Positions 1-5,401 of a stretch of DNA of 6,431 nucleotides are shown here, piece after piece. Source of the DNA: an uncultured Anaerolineales bacterium (GTDB taxonomy: Bacteria > Chloroflexota > Anaerolineae > Anaerolineales > UBA11657); contig CAJWIA010000088.1 in NCBI GenBank assembly GCA_913040765.1, positions 1 to 6,431 on the forward strand, in the 5' to 3' direction. Made by a program: the position numbers and the translations under genes. The notes under the pieces were generated by a model. That model made no database searches and was not told the origin of the DNA. It saw only the letters and a list, made by a program, of their open reading frames with translations. Each line of letters starts with the position of its first letter. Position 1 is the first letter of the stretch.

Positions 1-70
1 AATTGAGGCATCAGCAGACAGGTAGGATTGCAGCACCAACAGGCTCCAGTTTATTTAGGAGTACAAAAAA

Positions 71-75
71 AAGGA
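71..75 (+). promoter_or_regulatory. Shine-Dalgarno site deciding the start at 84
   Basis: AAGGA follows an A-tract and sits 8 nt before ATG 84. It is the reason for preferring this start over the upstream TTG at position 3. No convincing promoter is visible in 1-70. Confidence 0.6.
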
Positions 76-83
76 ATTTGATT

Positions 84-512
84 ATGACGACGTCAATAGA
101 AACTGATTCGAAGATCCTCGAGTTGATGGAAGAGCAAAATCTCGAGTCTGAAAGCCGACTGTGCGATCTTGGGGAATTTGTGGGCGCGTGCGTGGATCAG
201 GGAATGATTCGCCCTAAACCCATTTTCAACACAGTCTTCGTTGAAACCTGCGGAGATTCGTATCTTAGGCCAAGAAATTGGGCGGGTAGAATCCCGGACC
301 GCAGCAAGGAGCCTCTGTTAGCGCAAGATTTGGTCGCCGGAGCTCACATTGGGCCGGATGCAACAATTCGCATATTAGGTGCATTTCTCAATCTCGGAAT
401 GGAACTTGGTATTCACCGCCCATTCTTACTTGATAGTATCTGGTTAATTGGCCTGGACACCGAGTTGCGTGGGCAAAACAAGCTGGCAGGCTATCGGCGG
501 CGGTTTGGTTAG
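84..512 (+). CDS. Small protein of unknown function, 142 aa
   Basis: I do not recognise this family. The frame is open back to the window edge. I chose ATG at 84 because AAGGA (71-75) lies 8 nt upstream, a strong ribosome binding site; the earlier in-frame TTG at 3 has nothing comparable. The product is soluble-looking, with no signal peptide or clear membrane segment. It has an acidic, glutamate-rich N-terminus (about residues 6-26) and a basic C-terminal end (YRRRFG). Cysteines are at 27, 36 and 56. Two stretches resemble each other: residues 29-44 (LG.F...VDQGMIRP) and 98-113 (LG.F...MELGIHRP), with 6 of 16 identical and several conservative matches, suggesting an internal duplication. Codons are visibly richer in G+C than in the genes to the right, which may mean a different origin. 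It could be a lineage-specific or horizontally acquired gene. That it is coding is likely; function is unknown. Confidence 0.6.
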   Translation: MTTSIETDSKILELMEEQNLESESRLCDLGEFVGACVDQGMIRPKPIFNTVFVETCGDSYLRPRNWAGRIPDRSKEPLLAQDLVAGAHIGPDATIRILGAFLNLGMELGIHRPFLLDSIWLIGLDTELRGQNKLAGYRRRFG

Positions 513-540
513 AACCGTGATCTGCGCATCATAAGCACTC

Positions 541-559
541 TTTGCGCCGTAGCGACAAA
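541..559 (+). other. Possible short hairpin before the leader ORF
   Basis: TTTGCGC (541-547) can pair with GCG-A-CAAA (552-559), giving seven pairs, one bulged A and a CGTA loop. It lies just upstream of the AGGAGG at 565-570. No U-tract follows, so it is not a convincing intrinsic terminator. It could be a leader structure or chance. The rest of the 513-573 gap shows no clear promoter. Confidence 0.2.
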
Positions 560-573
560 TGAATAGGAGGGAG

Positions 574-612
574 ATGACATTCATGAAACCAAAACAATTA
601 GTGAGGTTATAG
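574..612 (+). CDS. Possible 12-aa leader peptide
   Basis: A very short frame reads ATG-ACA-TTC-ATG and ends with TAG at 610-612; the peptide is MTFMKPKQLVRL. What supports it is the ribosome binding site: AGGAGG (565-570) lies 3 nt before the ATG at 574 and 12 nt before the second in-frame ATG at 583, which would give a nine-residue peptide. It ends 1 nt before the start of the winged-helix gene, so termination here could hand ribosomes on to that gene (translational coupling). It may be a regulatory leader or the relic of a decayed gene. The peptide shows no run of one amino acid typical of attenuation leaders. Confidence 0.35.
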   Translation: MTFMKPKQLVRL

Positions 613-613
613 A

Positions 614-934
614 ATGAGCGAACTTAATTCTGTCATTCATCAACCAATTCGCCTGCAAATAATGTCTTTGGTAACATCCTTGGATGGTGAAATGCATATA
701 GAATTCACCTATCTCCAGAAAATTCTACAAGTCACAGCTGGAAATCTTGGAGCACATTTACGTAAACTTGAAGATGAAGGTTTCATCTCTATTCAGAAAA
801 CATTTTTGTCTCGCAAACCACATACTTATATTGAAACCACTCCCTTAGGACATCAAGCATTTGCTGAACATGTAGCTGCTTTAGCTGATATATTGCAGCA
901 AACACCTATAACCAAACTAGACGAGTCAAACTGA
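614..934 (+). CDS. Winged-helix DNA-binding transcriptional regulator
   Basis: A 106-aa protein that resembles the small MarR/ArsR-like winged-helix family (the single-domain 'winged helix DNA-binding' type). Residues 10-22 (QPIRLQIMSLVTS) form the typical first helix. About 30-40 are helix 2, and 41-58 (TAGNLGAHLRKLEDEGFI) are the helix-turn-helix with recognition helix. Residues 59-75 form the beta-wing (SRKPHTYIETT), followed by a C-terminal helix 77-95 likely used for dimerisation. There is no ligand domain and no cysteine, so metal or redox sensing through Cys is unlikely. GAGG at 603-606 lies 7 nt before ATG 614. The start is 1 nt after a possible leader ORF. The stop codon TGA (932-934) falls inside an inverted repeat shared with the convergent radical SAM gene, whose recoded end overlaps this gene by 9 nt. 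Target genes are not known from sequence; the neighbouring radical SAM selenoprotein is a guess. Confidence 0.85.
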   Translation: MSELNSVIHQPIRLQIMSLVTSLDGEMHIEFTYLQKILQVTAGNLGAHLRKLEDEGFISIQKTFLSRKPHTYIETTPLGHQAFAEHVAALADILQQTPITKLDESN

Positions 935-938
935 CTCG
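922..938 (-). promoter_or_regulatory. Bacterial SECIS-like hairpin for selenocysteine insertion
   Basis: On the minus strand CGAGUCA (938-932), loop GUU (931-929) and UGACUCG (928-922) form a perfect 7-bp stem. The apical loop opens with G followed by U, the feature SelB recognises. There are 21 nt between the UGA and the loop, inside the usual bacterial range of about 16-37. Neither strand has a U-tract after the stem, so it is a poor terminator. If the A-U closing pair opens, the loop is AGUUU. The termination UGA (926-928) lies within the 3' arm. The same bases encode D-E-S-N and the stop of the convergent regulator. Confidence 0.75.
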
Positions 939-2368
939 CTTACAGGTTCGGCTCAACAGAACCAACTCTCAGTTAGACCAGCAGGTATTGGACGTTTCTG
1001 GGATACTATTCTAGTAAATGGTGGGATCTTGCCTATCATAGCATATGCTAATTCTTCTATAACAGAAAACATTTTGCTATGATCTATATCTTCATTTTGT
1101 GACTGTCGAACAACTGTATTGATTTGCGACCACAATTGTTCCATGCGAACATCTGGATGAGACCATTTGTAGGTGAAATTCGCTGCATCCAAATCGTCTA
1201 GCCATTCTGCATTGGCATGCTGCTCTAATAGCGCAGATCCAGGTGGAATTAACAACCTAAGACTGAATTGTACAGGATCTATATTTTGCACTAAATCATT
1301 ATCCCGCACGAAATCAAGTAATTCTAAATAATCATCTAACGTTGCCCATGGGGTAAAAGGAAGTAGAGATGGGCGCCAAGGTATTTGTGCTTTCTTCATT
1401 ACACCTAGCACTTGTATTATGTCTGACTTAGTATGGCCTTTTTCCAGCACATCAAGCACATCGTCATTTAGTGTCTCCAGAGCAGATATAACAAATGCAC
1501 ATCCAGCAATCTTCATCTCCGGCAGTAAATGCTTGTGTTTTAGAAGATGAGGGATTCTAGCAGTAAAGTCAAATGTAATCTCTGGAAACTCAGCATGCAT
1601 AGAAGCAACCACTCTGCGTGCGTGACTTGGACCATTTAGAAAATCAGGATCACTAAAGCTTATATGTCGCACTCCCTGATCGACCTGATTACGGATATCA
1701 GCAATGACAACATCCTCAGGGACCACGAAAAACTTACCTTGGTATACAGGTGTTACTGGACAATGCCTACACACATACTTACATCCTCTAGTTGTCTCCG
1801 TACTGCCAGCCAAATGCAACTCACCCTGACCATCTCGAAACCGAGCATAACTACCGAACTGGGGCAAATCAGCACGCGCAGGCACCACAAATGAGGTTCT
1901 CTGTAATACTGGTTTAGCCACACTCTGGCGAGTTCTAACTCCCGACGGCGGTCTATTTTGTTTAAAGGAATCTTCTAGAACTGCTCTGGCCAATTCAACT
2001 ATTGCAGGCTCAAACTCACCAGAGATAGTGCTATCTGCATACTGTTCTTCACACAAGTAGTCAGCATTTAAGCCAGCATAATCTCCATAAAAGCAAATAT
2101 GAGTCTGAGGATTTAGTGCGCGAACACGCTTAGACACTGTGACGCCCAATCTCAATGCATTGTGCATTCGAACTGACACTAATACTAAACAGGTACATTT
2201 AATATGTTCTTCGTAATCATTTAAATTCTCCACCGCCAGATCTATAGCGGCAGCATTAATGCCATCATCGCGAAGAAATCTCAATGGAGAAGCAAGGCTG
2301 AATGGTTGATGACCTAGCTCGTAGCACGAAATCAAAAGCACTTCGGGTAAATTACTACCAACACACAT
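926..2368 (-). CDS. B12-binding-like/radical SAM selenoprotein with CUAEP tail, UGA-recoded
   Basis: A predicted radical SAM enzyme of 480 aa when UGA at 953-955 is read as selenocysteine; read as a stop it gives 471 aa. Residues 9-125 form a Rossmann-like region resembling the N-terminal cobalamin-binding domain (LLISCYELGHQPF at 11-23), but without the classic DxHxxG cobalamin ligand motif. The radical SAM core starts at about 180. The 4Fe-4S motif CxxxCxxC is C196, C200, C203, and SDPDFLNGP at 239-247 is a conserved strand in such enzymes. The C-terminus reads L-T-E-S-W-F-C471-U472-A-E-P-V-S-E-S-V, then UGA at 926-928. This matches the 'CUAEP/CCAEP-tail' radical SAM (seleno)protein type as I remember it, in which U alternates with Cys. 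The substrate is unknown; a vicinal Cys-Sec pair suggests redox chemistry or metal/selenium handling. ATG 2368 has no SD, but a promoter places the mRNA 5' end on the ATG, so it is probably leaderless. Expression needs selA, selB, selC and selD elsewhere in the genome. Confidence 0.88.
953..955 (-). other. Selenocysteine codon (in-frame UGA)
   Basis: The minus-strand TGA follows TGT (Cys471) and precedes GCC GAA CCT (Ala-Glu-Pro). The residues on both sides form the known C-U-A-E-P tail, and a SECIS-like hairpin begins 15 nt after the codon. An ordinary stop would not be expected to be followed by this family-specific tripeptide. Confidence 0.87.
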
Positions 2369-2374
2369 AGTATG

Positions 2375-2403
2375 ATTCTAGCACTTTGTACAACAAATGT
2401 CTC
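2375..2403 (-). promoter_or_regulatory. Promoter of the radical SAM gene, giving a leaderless mRNA
   Basis: On the minus strand the -35 is GAGACA (2403-2398, 4 of 6 to TTGACA), the spacer is exactly 17 nt, and the -10 is TAGAAT (2380-2375, 5 of 6). The expected transcription start, 7 nt downstream, falls on the A of the ATG at 2368, and no Shine-Dalgarno sequence precedes that ATG. An 8-bp palindrome TTGTACAA (2386-2393) sits in the spacer, a common operator position. Confidence 0.55.
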
Positions 2404-2507
2404 TTAGTATTTTGTATTCAAGCATAGTACCAATTTCACATTGCTTATAACATTTTCTATATGGAGTCAAATTGTGTTCATAAGAACCCGAGACATCAGA
2501 ATAATTT

Positions 2508-2516
2508 TGGTACAAT
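2508..2516 (+). promoter_or_regulatory. Extended -10 promoter element for the CorC-like operon
   Basis: TGG-TACAAT fits the extended -10 pattern TGn-TATAAT (5 of 6 in the hexamer). The -35 is poor: GAGACA at 2490-2495 leaves a short 15-nt spacer, as is tolerated with an extended -10. Transcription would begin near 2523 and give a leader of about 120 nt. A second TACAAT at 2560-2565 lacks any -35. Confidence 0.4.
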
Positions 2517-2605
2517 AGATTGAGAAAGAACATTCCACCTCTAACAAACTACAGTTAGGTACAATGAAAACCTGCAAAAATACGGACAAATATGTCACCC
2601 AAACC

Positions 2606-2618
2606 ATTACGGCGTAAT
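2606..2618. repeat. 13-bp palindrome ATTACG-G-CGTAAT
   Basis: A perfect 6-bp inverted repeat around a single G, 28 nt before the TTG start of the first CorC-like gene. It could be an operator or a small hairpin (five pairs, GGC loop) in the leader. A third GTAAT follows at 2624-2628. No regulator is assigned. Confidence 0.3.
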
Positions 2619-2646
2619 CTTCTGTAATGATACAAAGAAATCTATA

Positions 2647-3972
2647 TTGATAACTGTTCTAACCATTACGCTGCTAGTTTTATTTAATGCCCTATACGTT
2701 GCAGCAGAATTTGCTACAGTAAGTGCTAGGCGTACTCGCATAAACCAAATTGCTCAAGACGGAAACGTGCTAGCTCGACAATTACTGCCAATAATTAATG
2801 ACATTAATCGACTTGATAGTTACGTTGCAGCGTGTCAAGTTGGAATTACAGCAACTTCGCTACTTTTGGGCGCCTATGGACAAAATGTTCTGGCAGTACG
2901 AATTGAGCCATTATTATATAAATTAGGTTCATTTGCAGGACCAACTGCACATTCATTGTCTATAACCACTACATTAATAGTCCTCACAGGACTGCAAATG
3001 ATACTTGGTGAATTACTGCCCAAATCTATTGCTATCCAATACCCAGAGAAAGTCTCTCTAGCAACTCTTCTACCCATGCGATGGTCACTTCGCATATTCC
3101 AACCCCTTATATGGATATTTAACGGCAGCGGGAAATTACTACTCAAAACACTAGGTTTGGATACTGATAATAGACACAGTACAGCACATACCCTTCCAGA
3201 AATTCAACTACTAGCAGCCGATAGTAAAGACGCTGGAATACTGACATCAGGTGCCTATTTGATGCTTAGAAATACATTGCGATTACGCAATCTCACTGCT
3301 AAACATATTATGACACCTCGCAAGCTTTTAATGACCGCGCCAGATACAATGCCCACCTCTAAATTATTGCCGATATGCACTGAGTCAGGCTTCAGTAGAA
3401 TCCCAATCTATAGTGAAAACATAGACAACATAATAGGTTTCGTGCATATCAAGGATTTGCTGCGTATGTATTGGCAAGGCCATGAGGATATCACAACAAT
3501 ATTGCGGAAAATTATATTTATCAATGAAACATTGCCAGCCGCAGATATCTGGAAGACTCTTTCAGCTAAACGGCAGTACATATCAATTGTTTTAGATATG
3601 AACGAACATATTACTGGGATCATCACATATGAAGACCTAATTGAAGAGGTATTTGGTGAACTTCAGGATGAATTTGACATAGGGACCATAAATATTTCAG
3701 CAGACACTACAAATAGAATAGCTTTACATGCAGACATGCTAATCTCGGATGTCAACGAGTACTTGGGTACCAATCTGCCAATCATGTCGTCAGACACAAT
3801 TGGTGACTTAGTGCAGAAACAAGTAGTGCAATCACCGAAAATTGGTGACGAAATTATAGTAAGACCTTCTATGATAAAAATGCGAGTCGAAGATATGGAA
3901 GGCCCAAAAGTTACAAAAGTTTCTGTTTCCGTTTCTGATGCTACACACACAATAAATCCTTCAGAAGATTAG
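2647..3972 (+). CDS. HlyC/CorC-family transporter (CNNM + CBS pair), paralogue A
   Basis: A 441-aa membrane protein of the CNNM/CorC ('hemolysin C') family, whose studied members export Mg2+. Residues 1-165 form the CNNM (DUF21) membrane domain: first helix 2-22 ending in the signature NALYVAAEF, hydrophobic segments near 60-82 and 103-123, and the conserved GELLPKS motif at 121-127. A CBS pair spans about 215-345 (IMTPR 221-225; SRIPIY 250-255; YEDLIEEVFGELQDEFD near 328-344). The CorC_HlyC C-terminal domain is at about 355-430. Oddity: the usual DEYGGTAG of the second CBS domain is D317-MNEHIT-G324, so that nucleotide-binding loop has diverged. The start is TTG at 2647, the only usual start codon after the in-frame stop at 2542-2544; the SD is weak (AAAGAAA, 2634-2640). 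It is followed after 2 nt by its paralogue, clearly one operon. Confidence 0.88.
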   Translation: MITVLTITLLVLFNALYVAAEFATVSARRTRINQIAQDGNVLARQLLPIINDINRLDSYVAACQVGITATSLLLGAYGQNVLAVRIEPLLYKLGSFAGPTAHSLSITTTLIVLTGLQMILGELLPKSIAIQYPEKVSLATLLPMRWSLRIFQPLIWIFNGSGKLLLKTLGLDTDNRHSTAHTLPEIQLLAADSKDAGILTSGAYLMLRNTLRLRNLTAKHIMTPRKLLMTAPDTMPTSKLLPICTESGFSRIPIYSENIDNIIGFVHIKDLLRMYWQGHEDITTILRKIIFINETLPAADIWKTLSAKRQYISIVLDMNEHITGIITYEDLIEEVFGELQDEFDIGTINISADTTNRIALHADMLISDVNEYLGTNLPIMSSDTIGDLVQKQVVQSPKIGDEIIVRPSMIKMRVEDMEGPKVTKVSVSVSDATHTINPSED

Positions 3973-3974
3973 AC

Positions 3975-5372
3975 ATGACACATCATTCATTTTACTCCTT
4001 AGGAATTTCAGTACAGCCCACCAGCCTTATATTGCCAATACTAGTCACGATATTTCTAGTTCTGGTAAATGGTCTGTTTGTAGCAGCAGAATTTGCAATA
4101 ATCGGAGTGCGGCCGACTCAAGTGGAACCGCTAGCAAAAGCAGGGAACAAACGTGCAAGGCTAGTTTTGAAAATTCTTGAATCTCCAAATGCTACCAACA
4201 AGTATATAGCCACTGCACAACTAGGTATTACCCTAGCATCCCTAGGTCTTGGCATGTATGCCGAACCCCGCATTGCGCTTTTTATCGAGCCTTATATAAA
4301 TAAGTTTACCGGAACATCGCTGAACGATATTGTTATACATTCCATAGCAATGCTGATTTCACTGGCTTTTCTAACCTACATGCACGTAGTCTTAGGAGAA
4401 ATGATTCCCAAATCATTAGCACTTAGTAATCCTAAACGTGCTGCTTTGACAATAATGAGCACAATGTATTGGGCTCAGAAATTTCTATCCTTACCAGTAT
4501 CAGGACTAAATTTTTTAGGAGATAGTTTACTGCGCCTACTAAAAGTACGCCCACCTGAAAGTGATGCTCGTTTACATTCAACTCGAGAACTAGCACAAAT
4601 TGTTAGTGAAAGTGCCTTAGGTGGAAAACTTCAGGACAACGAAAAAATGTTGCTTCTAGGAGTGTTCAGATTTGCGGAACAAAAAGTACATCAAATCATG
4701 ACACCTCGCAACCGAATTCAAGCCATTTCATATGATACGCAGTTAGACCAAATCATGACTCAGGTTAGTGATAGCCGATATAGTCGTTTCCCAGTATATC
4801 GTAATGATCTTGACCATATCATTGGAATACTTCATGTGAAAGACCTAGCAAGCCAGCAGTTGTTGGACAATGACAAATTATTTGACTTACGTCTACTGAT
4901 GAGACCAGCACCATATATACCAGAACATACTCCCCTAACCAATATGATGTCAGCTTTTAAGCGCAACCATGTTCATATGGTGGTGGCTCTTGATGAATAT
5001 GGAGGTACTGCTGGCATAGTAACATTGGAGGATTTAGTAGAAGAGATAGTAGGAGAAGTACGCGATGAATTTGATCTGTATTCCGAACCTGTAGTGATAA
5101 CATCCCCTACAACATTAGAAACTCTAGGAAGTTGCCCAGTTAATATACTTCAGGAATATGTAGATTTGGGTTCCCGCGATAACCTTCCTGACGTAGAGAC
5201 TGTCAGTGGATTATTAATGACGTGGCTTGGTAGACCACCACAACCAAAAGATCACTATATACATAATGACAATATACTATTCACCGTACTGTCAGTTGAC
5301 GGATTCACTGCTACGAAAGTGTGTGTGGAATTCCCAGTACCATCAAAAGAATCTAGTGTTACCAAGGATTAG
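3975..5372 (+). CDS. HlyC/CorC-family transporter (CNNM + CBS pair), paralogue B
   Basis: A 465-aa paralogue of the gene before it, with all canonical motifs. The CNNM domain covers about 16-190: helix 16-40 ending [10 protein letters not shown], hydrophobic segments 78-103 and 118-147, and GEMIPKS at 141-147. The CBS pair is about 235-368, with IMTPR (241-245), SRFPVY (270-275), the intact DEYGGTAG loop (340-347) and [17 protein letters not shown] (351-367). The CorC_HlyC domain is about 380-455. Members act in the inner membrane; known CorC proteins are Na+-coupled Mg2+ exporters whose CBS domains bind ATP. The start ATG is 2 nt after the previous stop, with AGAAG (3963-3967) inside the upstream gene as ribosome binding site, so translation is probably coupled. 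Compared with paralogue A it has a 15-20 residue N-terminal extension. Substrate is inferred from family only. Confidence 0.92.
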   Translation: MTHHSFYSLGISVQPTSLILPILVTIFLVLVNGLFVAAEFAIIGVRPTQVEPLAKAGNKRARLVLKILESPNATNKYIATAQLGITLASLGLGMYAEPRIALFIEPYINKFTGTSLNDIVIHSIAMLISLAFLTYMHVVLGEMIPKSLALSNPKRAALTIMSTMYWAQKFLSLPVSGLNFLGDSLLRLLKVRPPESDARLHSTRELAQIVSESALGGKLQDNEKMLLLGVFRFAEQKVHQIMTPRNRIQAISYDTQLDQIMTQVSDSRYSRFPVYRNDLDHIIGILHVKDLASQQLLDNDKLFDLRLLMRPAPYIPEHTPLTNMMSAFKRNHVHMVVALDEYGGTAGIVTLEDLVEEIVGEVRDEFDLYSEPVVITSPTTLETLGSCPVNILQEYVDLGSRDNLPDVETVSGLLMTWLGRPPQPKDHYIHNDNILFTVLSVDGFTATKVCVEFPVPSKESSVTKD

Positions 5373-5401
5373 ACCATATTTCTGTTATTAGTAAAATAAG
5401 A
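5373..5401. other. Convergent gap between the CorC-like operon and dnaE
   Basis: A 29-nt AT-rich spacer between two convergent stop codons. Short AT-only inverted repeats are present (TTATT/AATAA), but there is no G+C stem with a U-tract, so no intrinsic terminator can be called for either gene. Confidence 0.5.

Larger units (their letters stand above)
2369..2646. other. Divergent intergenic region (278 nt)
   Basis: This AT-rich gap separates the radical SAM gene (left, minus) from the CorC-like operon (right, plus). It holds the two promoter candidates listed separately, three copies of GTACAA on the plus strand (2388-2393, 2510-2515, 2559-2564), and a palindrome near the operon start. I see no tRNA, riboswitch fold that I can recognise, or additional gene with a ribosome binding site. 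Confidence 0.6.

Noticed and set aside
501..517. CGGTT/AACCG inverted repeat at the end of the first gene as a terminator
   Set aside because: Only five pairs and no U-run after it.
505..533. Promoter TTGGTT ... ATCATA for the regulator
   Set aside because: The -10 matches the consensus poorly at any acceptable spacing.
922..938. Bidirectional intrinsic terminator between the convergent genes
   Set aside because: The stem is good but no U-tract follows on either strand; position relative to the UGA fits a SECIS better.
1664..1894. Plus-strand open frame of 76 codons
   Set aside because: Lies antisense inside the radical SAM core with no ribosome site or recognisable protein; a shadow.
2523..2646. 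Magnesium or manganese riboswitch before the CorC-like operon
   Set aside because: The leader of about 120 nt shows only a small palindrome and no recognisable riboswitch core; cannot be supported by eye.
2874..3146. Minus-strand open frame of 90 codons
   Set aside because: Antisense to the CNNM domain of paralogue A; no support.
3408..3950. Two minus-strand open frames (72 and 95 codons)
   Set aside because: Antisense shadows of the CBS and CorC_HlyC domains of paralogue A.
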